A stretch of 64,000 bases of DNA from Candidatus Andeanibacterium colombiense (GTDB lineage Bacteria; Pseudomonadota; Alphaproteobacteria; Sphingomonadales; Sphingomonadaceae), in assembly GCA_029202985.1 (NCBI GenBank), contig CP119316.1, positions 2,170,001 through 2,234,000 on the forward strand, written 5' to 3'. Positions within the stretch are counted from its first letter, which is position 1; each line of letters opens with the position of its first letter. The position numbers were made by a program, and so were the translations under genes. Positions 43,905 to 52,068 of the stretch are shown piece by piece. The notes beneath the pieces were generated by a model. The model ran no database searches. It was given only the letters and a program-made list of their open reading frames with translations, and was not told the origin of the DNA.

Positions 43905-44948
43905 ATGCGTTACAACCGTCTCGGGAATTCCGGCCTCGTCGTTTCCGAGCTGTGCCTCGGCGCGATGACCTTCGGCAACAAGCCGAGCCGCTTCTTCCAG
44001 CACGAACTCGACCAGGACGGCGCGACCGCGCTGGTGAGGCAGGCGGTCGAGGGCGGGATCAATTTTATCGACACCGCGAACGTCTATACCCAGGGCCAGT
44101 CGGAGGAATTCGTCGGCGGGGCGCTGCGGGCGCTCGGCATTCCGCGGCACGAGATCGTGGTCGCGACCAAGGGCATGGGGCCGATGGGACCTGGCCCGAA
44201 CGATTCCGGCACGGGCGCCAAGCATCTGCTCCACCATGTCGATGCAAGCCTCAAGCGGCTCGGGATGGACCACGTCGATCTCTACCAGATCCACGGCTGG
44301 GATCCGCACACGCCGATCGCGGAGACCTTGCGCGCGCTCGAGGACATCGTCCGTTCGGGCCGCGCGCGCCATGTCGGCGTGTCGAACTGGGCCGCCTGGC
44401 AGATCGTCAAGGCGCTCGGGATCGAGGAGCGGCGCGGGTGGGACAAACTCGTCTCGCTCCAGGCCTACTACACGGTCGCATCGCGCGATCTCGAGCGCGA
44501 GCTGGTGCCGATGCTGGAAAGCGAAGGCCTCGGGCTGATGGTTTGGAGCCCGCTCGCCGGCGGGCTGCTCAGCGGCAAATACAGCTTCCACAAGGACGGC
44601 AAGACCGAAGGGAACGGCCGCCGCGCGAAACTCGATTTCCCGAAAGCGGACAAGCAGCTGGCCGCGCGGCTGGTCGAGGCGATGCGCCCGATGGCTGCGT
44701 CGCGCGCGGTGTCGGTCGCGGCGATCGCGCTTGCGTGGCTGCTCCACCAGCCGGCTGTGTCGAGCGTGATCGTCGGCGCGAAGCGCGCGGACCAGCTGGC
44801 CGACAATCTCGCCGCGAGCGATGTCGTGTTGCTGCCCGAAGAGCTGGCGGAGCTCGATTCGCTATCCGCGCTCGAGCCCGAATATCCTGGCTGGTCGATC
44901 GCGATGCAGGCCGCGACCAACGCCGGCCGGGTATCGCCGCGCCGGTGA
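43905..44948 (+). CDS. Aldo/keto reductase
   Basis: A 347-residue NADPH-dependent reductase with the AKR tetrad visible: D-T-A-N-V-Y (Asp and Tyr), a lysine in A-T-K-G, and His in I-H-G-W-D. The C-terminal cofactor region has V-I-V-G-A-K. The type resembles the YajO/IolS group acting on sugars or carbonyls. It lies 40 bases after proA, and its stop overlaps the nadD start as GTGA, so it is co-translated with nadD. Confidence 0.92.
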   Translation: MRYNRLGNSGLVVSELCLGAMTFGNKPSRFFQHELDQDGATALVRQAVEGGINFIDTANVYTQGQSEEFVGGALRALGIPRHEIVVATKGMGPMGPGPNDSGTGAKHLLHHVDASLKRLGMDHVDLYQIHGWDPHTPIAETLRALEDIVRSGRARHVGVSNWAAWQIVKALGIEERRGWDKLVSLQAYYTVASRDLERELVPMLESEGLGLMVWSPLAGGLLSGKYSFHKDGKTEGNGRRAKLDFPKADKQLAARLVEAMRPMAASRAVSVAAIALAWLLHQPAVSSVIVGAKRADQLADNLAASDVVLLPEELAELDSLSALEPEYPGWSIAMQAATNAGRVSPRR

Positions 44949-45598
44949 AACGGGTCGGCCTTCTCGGCGGAAGCTTCAATCCGGCGCATGGCGCACACCG
45001 GCGAATCAGCCTGTTCGCGCTCGCCGCGCTGGGGCTGGACGAGGTCTGGTGGCTGGTCTCGCCGGGCAACCCGCTGAAGCCTCCGGCCGGCATGGCGCCG
45101 CTCGCCGCGCGGGTGAAGGCCGCGCAAAAGCGCGCTTTGCGGGCGCCGATCACAGTCAGTGCGATCGAGCGGCAGCTCGGCACGCGCTTCACCATCGACA
45201 CGCTGCGCGCGCTCCGGCGCCGCTTCCCGAAGACCCGCTTCGTATGGCTGATGGGGGCCGACAATCTCGCCCAGTTCCACCGCTGGCGCGACTGGCGTGC
45301 GATCGCCCGGGAAATGCCGATTGCGGTGATTGCCCGCCCGGGCTATGATGCGGCTGCCCTCGCGAGCCCCGCGATGGCCTGGCTCAGGCGCTTCCGGGTT
45401 CCTGCAGCTCGATTGATGAACCGGGGTGAATGGAGCGCACCGGCGCTGATTGAATTGCGTTTCGATCCTGATCCGCGCTCGGCGACTGAACTGCGCCGCG
45501 CGGATCCTCATTGGGCCCGCCGGTTTTCCGGCGCGCCGCCCCGGGATCGGTTGACGCATTTTCTCATCCGAGACCGTGAGGGGGAGGAGCGCGCATGA
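44945..45598 (+). CDS. nadD: Nicotinate-nucleotide adenylyltransferase
   Basis: A 217-residue enzyme of NAD synthesis. The nucleotidyltransferase motif G-G-S-F-N-P-A-H-G-A-H is at residues 8-18, with W-L-M-G-A-D-N-L-A-Q-F-H in the middle and R-S-A-T-E-L-R-R near the end in place of the usual S-x-T-x-I-R. It makes NaAD from nicotinate mononucleotide. The GTG start overlaps the aldo/keto reductase stop. It is followed by rsfS and rlmH, a common conserved order (nadD-rsfS-rlmH). Confidence 0.93.
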   Translation: MKRVGLLGGSFNPAHGAHRRISLFALAALGLDEVWWLVSPGNPLKPPAGMAPLAARVKAAQKRALRAPITVSAIERQLGTRFTIDTLRALRRRFPKTRFVWLMGADNLAQFHRWRDWRAIAREMPIAVIARPGYDAAALASPAMAWLRRFRVPAARLMNRGEWSAPALIELRFDPDPRSATELRRADPHWARRFSGAPPRDRLTHFLIRDREGEERA

Positions 45599-45653
45599 GG
45601 CGCCTGCCTCTTCCGCCGTCCGTTTCCCCCCTAGTGGAGCTCTACCCCCTGCG

Positions 45654-46067
45654 ATGAATGCAGCGCAGACCACGCCGGCCCAGGCCGGCCGTCCGATCCC
45701 CGCCAAGCTTTCGGCCGATGCCGCGAGCCTGCACGAACTCGTGCTCGCCTCGCTCGACGACGATCAGGCGCAGGATGTGATCTCGATCGCCCTCGAAGGG
45801 AAATCGAGCATCGCCGATTACATGGTGATCGCTTCCGGCCGCTCGACCCGTCAGGTCGCGGCAATGGCCCAGAAACTCGCCGAACGGATCAAGGCCGCGG
45901 GCTTCGGCTCGTCGCGGATCGAAGGCTTGCCCGCCGCCGACTGGGTGCTGCTGGATGCGGGCGACGTGGTCGTCCACCTGTTCCGCCCCGAAGTGCGCAG
46001 CTTCTACAATCTCGAGCGCATGTGGGCTTTCGGCGACGCGCCGCCGGTTGCCGCCGGCCAAGCCTGA
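45654..46067 (+). CDS. rsfS: Ribosome silencing factor RsfS
   Basis: A 137-residue protein with the RsfS/Iojap core: I-S-I-A-L-E-G-K-S-S-I-A-D-Y-M-V-I-A-S-G, then A-D-W-V-L-L-D-A-G-D-V-V-V-H-L-F and R-S-F-Y-N-L-E-R-M-W. It binds uL14 and keeps 50S subunits from joining under starvation. The ATG at 45654 is chosen on family length. It is 55 bases after nadD and 28 bases before rlmH. Confidence 0.93.
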   Translation: MNAAQTTPAQAGRPIPAKLSADAASLHELVLASLDDDQAQDVISIALEGKSSIADYMVIASGRSTRQVAAMAQKLAERIKAAGFGSSRIEGLPAADWVLLDAGDVVVHLFRPEVRSFYNLERMWAFGDAPPVAAGQA

Positions 46068-46095
46068 ACCCTGAAGCAGGCGCGGGGAAGACTCC

Positions 46096-46518
46096 ATGCG
46101 CCTGCATGTGATCGCGCGCGGGAAGATCGCCCGCTCGCCCGAGGCGGAGCTGGTCGCGCGCTATGAAAAGCGCATCGCCTGGCCGGTCAAGCTGACCGAA
46201 TTGCCGGAGACCGGCGGGACCATCCCCGAGCCGCTCACCCCCTTCAGAACCGTGCTGCTCGACGAGCGCGGCAAGCAGCTTTCTTCCGCGGAATTCGCCG
46301 AACTGCTCGGCCGCTGGCGCGACGACGGGGTGCGCGAGGCGCGCTTCGTGCTCGGCGCGGCCGACGGCCACGGCGATGCCGCCCGTGGCGAGGCAGATCT
46401 GCTGCTCGCGTTCGGCAAGGCGACCTGGCCGCATCTGCTGGCGCGGGCGATGCTGCTCGAACAATTGTTCCGCGCGACCGCGATCCTTGCCGGGCATCCC
46501 TATCATCGGGCAGGATAG
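46096..46518 (+). CDS. rlmH: 23S rRNA (pseudouridine-1915-N3)-methyltransferase RlmH
   Basis: A 140-residue SPOUT-fold methyltransferase. Characteristic blocks are L-D-E-R-G-K-Q-L-S-S, F-V-L-G-A-A-D-G-H-G and L-L-E-Q-L-F-R-A, with the knot near the C terminus (H-P-Y-H-R). It methylates pseudouridine 1915 of 23S rRNA. It lies between rsfS and the EnvC-like gene, which begins five bases later. Confidence 0.95.
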   Translation: MRLHVIARGKIARSPEAELVARYEKRIAWPVKLTELPETGGTIPEPLTPFRTVLLDERGKQLSSAEFAELLGRWRDDGVREARFVLGAADGHGDAARGEADLLLAFGKATWPHLLARAMLLEQLFRATAILAGHPYHRAG

Positions 46519-46523
46519 GCCCG

Positions 46524-47729
46524 ATGGACCGCCGCTTTGCTTTTGCGCCTCTGGTGCTCGCGCTTACGATTGGCGCCGCGGCCTATGCCCAGCGCGACCA
46601 GGCCTATGCCAGCGCGGCGGAAACCCGCGCGGCGATGGCGCGCGCGGTGCAGGATCAGCAGGCCGCGCAGAACCGCGCGAAAGCGTTCGAACTGGCGGCC
46701 TCGCGGGCCGATGCGGCCATCGACAAGACCGCGCGCGAAACCGCCGCGCTGGCGGCGCGAATCCAGGAATCCGAAGCCGGGATCGCGGCGGCCGAAGCGC
46801 GGCTCGCGCTGGTCGACGGGCAGCGCCGCGCGCTCGCGGCGCAGCTCGGCCGGCGCCAGAAGCCGGTCGTGCGCCTCACCGCCGCGCTCCAGCGGTTCTC
46901 GCGCCGGCCGCTCGCGCTGTCGGTGATGCGGCCCGGCTCGGTGAAGGAAATGGTCTATCTGCGCGCGATGCTCGCGACCACGGTGCCGGAGGTCCAGCGC
47001 CGCACCGCCGCGCTGCGCGGCGAGATCGAGCGGGGGAAGGCGCTGCAGCGCCAGGCGCAGCAGGCGCTCGCGGCACTGCGTGCGGGCGAGCAGCAGTTGG
47101 AAGACCGGCGCAAGGAACTCGCCGCCCTCGAAACCCGCCAGCGGCTCGCGTCGCGCGCCGCCAGCGGCGAGGCCGACCGCGAGGCGGAGCGTGCGCTGGC
47201 GTTGGGCGAGCAGGCGCGCGATCTCGATGCGCTGGTCGCGACGCTCGACCAGGCGGGCAGCCTGCGCGACCGGCTGGCCGCGCTGCCCGGGCCGCTGATC
47301 CGCCCGGCGCGGCCCGATCAATCGACCGTGGCTGCGCAGGTGGAAGCGGCTCCGGGTGTGCGCGGTGCGCCGGCCGGCTACCAGTTGCCGGTCACCGGCC
47401 GGACGATCGTCGGCTTCGGCGTGCCCACCGGCAGCGGCGGAATAAGCCAGGGCCTGTCCTTCGCGCCGCGCGCAGGGGCGCAGGTGGTCGCCCCGGGCGC
47501 GGGCCGGGTCGCTTTCGCGGGACCCTATCGCGGCTATGGCCGGATCGTGATCATCGAGCATGAAGGCAGCTGGACCAGCCTCGTCACCGGCATGGCGCGG
47601 ATCGATGTCGCGGTCGGCGACAGGGTCGTCGGCGGTGCGCCGCTGGGGATCGCCGCTCCGGCCCGACCGCTGGTCACGCTCGAGCTGCGGCGCGGCGGCA
47701 CGCCGGTCAATCCGCTTGAATTCATCTGA
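46524..47729 (+). CDS. EnvC-like murein hydrolase activator with degenerate LytM domain
   Basis: A 401-residue exported protein: signal peptide (residues 1-22), then a long Ala/Arg/Glu-rich coiled coil to about 260, then a LytM domain. All four zinc ligands of M23 peptidases are replaced: S-Q-G-L-S instead of H-x-G-x-D, V-T-G-M instead of Y-A-H-M, and L-V-T-L-E instead of H-L-H. This is the organisation of EnvC/NlpD-type activators, which switch on amidases rather than cut peptidoglycan. It precedes a CtpA-type protease gene by 102 bases. Confidence 0.88.
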   Translation: MDRRFAFAPLVLALTIGAAAYAQRDQAYASAAETRAAMARAVQDQQAAQNRAKAFELAASRADAAIDKTARETAALAARIQESEAGIAAAEARLALVDGQRRALAAQLGRRQKPVVRLTAALQRFSRRPLALSVMRPGSVKEMVYLRAMLATTVPEVQRRTAALRGEIERGKALQRQAQQALAALRAGEQQLEDRRKELAALETRQRLASRAASGEADREAERALALGEQARDLDALVATLDQAGSLRDRLAALPGPLIRPARPDQSTVAAQVEAAPGVRGAPAGYQLPVTGRTIVGFGVPTGSGGISQGLSFAPRAGAQVVAPGAGRVAFAGPYRGYGRIVIIEHEGSWTSLVTGMARIDVAVGDRVVGGAPLGIAAPARPLVTLELRRGGTPVNPLEFI

Positions 47730-47831
47730 GTGCGGGGCGGGTGCGCCAGGAGCCGTGCTTCCGCATCATCTGGCGTTAAGCTGTTCAGCGCGATACAACC
47801 GGGCCGAACCGGCATTTCAAGGCATTCATAA

Positions 47832-49169
47832 ATGAAACTCGCTCCGCTCCTTCGTTCCGTCGCGCTGGTCACCGCGGTCGCGCTGCTTCCGGCGACCACC
47901 GCCGGGCTTGCGCAGGTTGATGGCAAAGCCGCGCCGGAATTCGGGAAGCTCTTCGCGGTCTATCAGCGGATCAAGGCATCCTATGTCGATCCGGTCGATG
48001 ACGATGTGCTGATCAAGGGCGCGATCGACGGGATGCTCTCCTCGCTCGATCCGCATTCTTCCTATCTCGACGGGGAATCGCTCAAGAAGCTCGAGACGCT
48101 GATCGACGGCAATTACGAAGGCCTCGGCGTGTCGGTGACGATGGACGACGGCGCGGTGAAGGTGATCTCGCCGATGAAGGGCAGCCCCGCCGACAAGGCC
48201 GGGATCAAGGCGGGCGACTTCATCACCCATATCGACGGCAAGCTGATCTACGGCAAGAGCCTCGACGATGCGGTTTCGGAGATGCGCGGGCCCGCCGGGT
48301 CGGCCATTCGCCTGACGATCTTCCGCTCCGGCCGTGAGGAGCCGTTCGACGTCAGCGTGACCCGCGGGGTGATCGAACTCGAGCCGGTGACGCACGAATT
48401 GAAGGATGGCGGGATCGGCTACATCTCGGTCAACGAGTTCTCGAAGGATGTCGGCAAGGATGTGTTCGAAGCGGTCGCCGATCTGCGCAAGAGCGCGAAC
48501 GGCCGCCTCAACGGGCTGGTGCTCGACCTGCGCAAGAATCCCGGCGGTTCGCTCAACGAAGCGGTGGCGCTCAGCGATCTGTTCCTAACCAAGGGCCAGA
48601 TCGTCTCGCAGCGCGGCCGGCTGAAGCAGGAGAACCTCACCTTCAATTCCGAAACCGTGTTCCGCGGCGAGATCGCGGCCAAGGTGCCGATGATCGTGCT
48701 GATCGATGTCGGCTCTGCCTCTGCATCCGAAATCGTTGCCGGCGCGCTGCAGGACCAGCACCGCGCATTGGTGATGGGCGAACGCAGCTTCGGCAAGGGC
48801 AGCGTGCAGACGCTGATGCCGCTGACCAAGGACAGCGCGCTCAAGCTCACCACCGCGCGCTATTACACCCCGTCGGGCCGCTCGGTGCAGGAAGGCGGGA
48901 TCGCCCCCGATATCCGGGTGCCGCAGTTGTCGGATCCCGATGCCGCCAAGCGCGCCAAGTTCGCTTTGCGCGAATCGGACCTGAAGAAGCACCTCGTCAA
49001 CGAGGTCGATCTCGACGACCAGCAGCTCGAGGACGACAAGCAGGTCGATCCGCGCTTCCAGAAGACGCCGGAGGAACTGAAGACCGCCGGGATCGACGAC
49101 TTCCAGCTCTATTACGCGCTCGCCACGCTGCGCCACACCACCAGCAGCGCCATGGCGCTGAACCGCTGA
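47832..49169 (+). CDS. Carboxyl-terminal processing protease (S41 family)
   Basis: A 445-residue exported protease. A signal peptide (ending A-G-L-A-Q) is followed by the PDZ domain (E-G-L-G-V-S-V to D-F-I-T-H-I-D-G-K-L-I) and the S41 catalytic domain. The catalytic serine is in G-S-A-S-A-S-E-I-V-A-G-A-L and the lysine in R-S-F-G-K-G-S-V-Q. The protease likely trims envelope or secreted proteins. It follows the EnvC-like gene, a very common arrangement. It ends eight bases before dsbB. Confidence 0.93.
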   Translation: MKLAPLLRSVALVTAVALLPATTAGLAQVDGKAAPEFGKLFAVYQRIKASYVDPVDDDVLIKGAIDGMLSSLDPHSSYLDGESLKKLETLIDGNYEGLGVSVTMDDGAVKVISPMKGSPADKAGIKAGDFITHIDGKLIYGKSLDDAVSEMRGPAGSAIRLTIFRSGREEPFDVSVTRGVIELEPVTHELKDGGIGYISVNEFSKDVGKDVFEAVADLRKSANGRLNGLVLDLRKNPGGSLNEAVALSDLFLTKGQIVSQRGRLKQENLTFNSETVFRGEIAAKVPMIVLIDVGSASASEIVAGALQDQHRALVMGERSFGKGSVQTLMPLTKDSALKLTTARYYTPSGRSVQEGGIAPDIRVPQLSDPDAAKRAKFALRESDLKKHLVNEVDLDDQQLEDDKQVDPRFQKTPEELKTAGIDDFQLYYALATLRHTTSSAMALNR

Positions 49170-49177
49170 GTGGCGCC

Positions 49178-49657
49178 GTGAACGCAGGCAATTCTTCGCT
49201 CGCCCGCGCGCATGCGATCGTCGTCGGCGTGCCGCTGGCGCTGCTCGCCGGGGCCTATATCTCGCAGTACGGCTTCGGCCTCTATCCGTGCGAGATGTGC
49301 TGGTGGCAGCGCTATGCCCATTTCGCGGCGCTCGCGCTGGCGCTGATCGGGTTTCTCGCGCCGCCGCGGCGGCTGTGGGTGGCGCTCGCCGCACTGGCGG
49401 TGCTGGCGGCCGGGCTGATCGGCGGGTTTCACGCCGGGGTCGAATATCACTGGTGGGAAGGCTTCACGACCTGTTCGACCAACAGCGTCGCCGAGGCCGC
49501 CGATCCGCTCGAAGCGATCATGAGCGCGCCGATCGTGCGCTGCGACGTTGCCCAATGGACCTTGGCGGGAGTTTCGCTGGCCGGGTTCAACTTCCTGATC
49601 TCGACCGCCGCGGCCCTGCTGGCCCTCGCTCTGCTCGCCAGGAAGCAGGCCGCATGA
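49178..49657 (+). CDS. dsbB: Disulfide bond formation protein DsbB
   Basis: A 159-residue membrane protein with four predicted segments. The first periplasmic loop holds the redox pair C-E-M-C preceded by Y-P, and the second holds C-S-T-N and V-R-C-D. DsbB reoxidises DsbA by passing electrons to ubiquinone, so the neighbour coq7 fits. It starts with GTG. Its stop overlaps the coq7 ATG (ATGA). Confidence 0.88.
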   Translation: MNAGNSSLARAHAIVVGVPLALLAGAYISQYGFGLYPCEMCWWQRYAHFAALALALIGFLAPPRRLWVALAALAVLAAGLIGGFHAGVEYHWWEGFTTCSTNSVAEAADPLEAIMSAPIVRCDVAQWTLAGVSLAGFNFLISTAAALLALALLARKQAA

Positions 49658-50169
49658 TCGACCCCAAGCGCATGATCCGGGTAGACCAGGCCGGGGAATA
49701 TGGCGCGACGCGCATCTATGCCGGCCAATTGGCCGTGCTTGGCGAGCGCGGGCCCCATGCGACCGAGATCCGCGGCATGAAGCTGCAGGAAGACGAGCAT
49801 CTGCGGCGCTTCAACGCGCTGGTGGCCGAACGCGGCGTCCGCCCGACCGCGCTGCAGCCGTTCTGGTCGGTCGCGGGCTATGCGCTCGGCGCGGCGACCG
49901 CGCTGCTCGGGCCCGAAGCGGCGATGGCGTGTACCGCCGCGGTCGAGGAAGAGATCGACCGGCATTATTCGCACCAGCTCGATGAATTGGCGGCGAGCGG
50001 GCAGGAGCCCGAACTGGCGGCGACGATCGAGGACTTTCGCGAGGACGAGCGTGCGCACCGCGATGCGGCGCTGGCCGCCGGGGCGGAGCGCGCGCCGGCC
50101 TATCCGCTGCTTTCGGGTGCGATCCGGCTCGGCTGCCGGCTGGCGATCCGTCTTTCGGAACGGATTTGA
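49654..50169 (+). CDS. coq7: Ubiquinone biosynthesis di-iron hydroxylase Coq7/UbiF type
   Basis: A 171-residue di-iron protein. The ligand motifs are visible: D-Q-A-G-E-Y-G-A, E-D-E-H-L (E-x-x-H), E-E-E-I-D-R-H-Y (E with H) and E-D-E-R-A-H (E-x-x-H). It catalyses the C6 hydroxylation step in ubiquinone synthesis on the membrane. It is translationally coupled to dsbB. Confidence 0.93.
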   Translation: MIDPKRMIRVDQAGEYGATRIYAGQLAVLGERGPHATEIRGMKLQEDEHLRRFNALVAERGVRPTALQPFWSVAGYALGAATALLGPEAAMACTAAVEEEIDRHYSHQLDELAASGQEPELAATIEDFREDERAHRDAALAAGAERAPAYPLLSGAIRLGCRLAIRLSERI

Positions 50170-50266
50170 GTCCGCCGGTCGCCAGCTCGGCCCTAAAAAG
50201 CCCTTTCAGATCGTGTTCAGCGCAGGAAATTCTCTATATGTGCGTTGAGCGTAGCGGAGACACCCG

Positions 50267-50836
50267 ATGAAACGCCTTGCCCTTCTTGCTTTCGCCCTCG
50301 CTTCCGGCCTCGCCGCCGCGATCCCCGCGCCCGCATTCGCGCAGGAGGATCCGGGTGATTCGGTCGATCTGGTGATCGTCTACGGAAACGACCCCTGTCC
50401 GGCTTCGCCCGATGCGACCCGCATCGTGGTCTGCCCGCGGATGGAGGAGAACGAGCGTTACCGCATTCCGCCGAATTTGCGCTCGAGCGACGATCCGGCG
50501 AACGAGGCCTGGGCCAGCCGGGTCGAAAGCCTTGAAACGGTCGGCGCTTCGGGGGTCAATTCGTGCTCGGCCTCCGGCTATGGCGGGTTTTCCGGCTGCA
50601 CCCAGCAGCTGATCAAGCAGGCCTATGCCGAAAAGCGCACCGGGCCCGGGGTGAAGGCCGCGCAACTGATCGAGGAAGAGCGCGCGAAGCGGCTCTCGAC
50701 GATCGATGCCGATGCCGCCGCCGAGCAGCAGCGGGTCGAGGTGATCGAGAAGGAATACGAGGCCAGGAAACAGGCCGAGGCCGATGCCGCCGAAGCTGCC
50801 AAGGCCGCTGGCGCACAGCCGCAGGGCGGGCAATAG
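50267..50836 (+). CDS. Secreted hypothetical protein with cysteine pairs
   Basis: A 189-residue exported protein: signal peptide ending F-A-Q, then a short domain with D-P-C-P, V-V-C-P-R-M, C-S-A-S-G-Y and G-C-T-Q-Q (four cysteines in the middle, likely two disulfides). The C-terminal 70 residues are highly charged and coiled-coil-like (Glu/Ala/Lys). No known domain is recognised. It lies alone between coq7 and wecB on the same strand, with an A/T-rich segment and TATATG about 30 bases before the start that may be a promoter. Confidence 0.6.
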   Translation: MKRLALLAFALASGLAAAIPAPAFAQEDPGDSVDLVIVYGNDPCPASPDATRIVVCPRMEENERYRIPPNLRSSDDPANEAWASRVESLETVGASGVNSCSASGYGGFSGCTQQLIKQAYAEKRTGPGVKAAQLIEEERAKRLSTIDADAAAEQQRVEVIEKEYEARKQAEADAAEAAKAAGAQPQGGQ

Positions 50837-50876
50837 GGCGAATGCGGCCTTAACTTTCTTCGGCTAGAGCGCGCGC

Positions 50877-52004
50877 ATGTCCGGCGCACAACGCATCCTC
50901 GCGATCTTCGGCACGCGGCCCGAAGCGATCAAACTGTTTCCACTGGTCCATGCGCTCCGCGCGGACCGGCGGTTCGTGTCGCGGGTCTGCGTCACCGGCC
51001 AGCACCGCGGGATGCTCGACCAGGTGCTCGATATCTCGGGGATCGTGCCCGATCATGATCTCGCGGTGATGCAGCCGGACCAGACGCTCGACGCGCTGAC
51101 CGCCAATCTTCTCACCGGGATCGGCAGGGTGCTTGATGAGGAAAAGCCCGACTGGGTGGTGGTGCAGGGCGATACTGCGACCGCGATGGCCGGCGCGCTC
51201 GCCGCCTATTACCGCAAGATCCCGGTGTGCCATGTCGAGGCCGGGCTGCGCAGCGGCAATATCCACCATCCCTGGCCCGAAGAGATCAATCGCCGGATCA
51301 TCGGTCCGATCGCCGCGCTCCATTGCGCGCCGACCGAGACCGCGGCCAGGGCGCTGATCGCCGAGACGATCGACCCGGCGACGGTCCATGTGACCGGCAA
51401 CACGGTGATCGACGCGCTGTTCTGGATCACCGGGCGGATTGCGCGCGAACCGGAACTCGCGCATGGCCTGGCCGAACTTGAGCGGCGCTTCGCCGGCAAG
51501 CGCATCATCGGCGTGACCAGCCACCGGCGCGAGAATTTCGGCGAGGGCATGCGCTCGATCGCCGATGCGATCCGCCGGATCGCCGCGCGGCCGGATGTCG
51601 CATTGATCTATCCGGTGCATCTCAACCCGAACGTGCGCAATGTGATGGACCGGGAACTGGCCGGGCTGGGCAATGTCGCGCTGATCGAACCGCTCGATTA
51701 TCCGCATTTCGCGCATCTGATCGGCATGTCCCATCTGATGCTGACCGATAGCGGCGGGGTCCAGGAAGAGGCACCCGCGCTGGGCAAGCCGGTGCTGGTG
51801 ATGCGCGAGACGACCGAGCGGCCCGAAGGGATCGAGGCGGGGACTGCGAAGCTGGTCGGCACCGACGCCGACACGATCGTGCGCGAGACGTTCCGCCTGC
51901 TCGACGACGCGGGGGCCTACGCCGCGATGGCCCGCGCGCACAATCCCTTCGGCGACGGCAAGAGCGCCGCGCGGATCGCGGACCTGCTCGCCGCCGGCGC
52001 CTGA
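50877..52004 (+). CDS. wecB: UDP-N-acetylglucosamine 2-epimerase (non-hydrolysing)
   Basis: A 375-residue enzyme that converts UDP-GlcNAc to UDP-ManNAc. Catalytic residues are visible in V-Q-G-D-T-A-T (Asp), C-H-V-E-A-G-L-R-S-G (Glu), P-E-E-I-N-R (Glu) and T-S-H-R-R-E-N (His). The UDP-binding G-T-R-P-E-A-I-K near residues 12-19 is typical. With wecC it makes UDP-ManNAcA, used in exopolysaccharide or capsule synthesis. It precedes wecC by 64 bases. Confidence 0.93.
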   Translation: MSGAQRILAIFGTRPEAIKLFPLVHALRADRRFVSRVCVTGQHRGMLDQVLDISGIVPDHDLAVMQPDQTLDALTANLLTGIGRVLDEEKPDWVVVQGDTATAMAGALAAYYRKIPVCHVEAGLRSGNIHHPWPEEINRRIIGPIAALHCAPTETAARALIAETIDPATVHVTGNTVIDALFWITGRIAREPELAHGLAELERRFAGKRIIGVTSHRRENFGEGMRSIADAIRRIAARPDVALIYPVHLNPNVRNVMDRELAGLGNVALIEPLDYPHFAHLIGMSHLMLTDSGGVQEEAPALGKPVLVMRETTERPEGIEAGTAKLVGTDADTIVRETFRLLDDAGAYAAMARAHNPFGDGKSAARIADLLAAGA

Positions 52005-52068
52005 GGCATCGTTACCGGTATATTTACCGGTCTGGGGCACATGCTGCTTCCCGATGAATGAGGGAAGC

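Noticed and set aside
52012..52027. CtrA-like TTAC-N7-TTTAC upstream of wecC
   Set aside because: It has two mismatches and is better described as a short direct repeat of TTACCGG; there is no reason to link wecC to CtrA.
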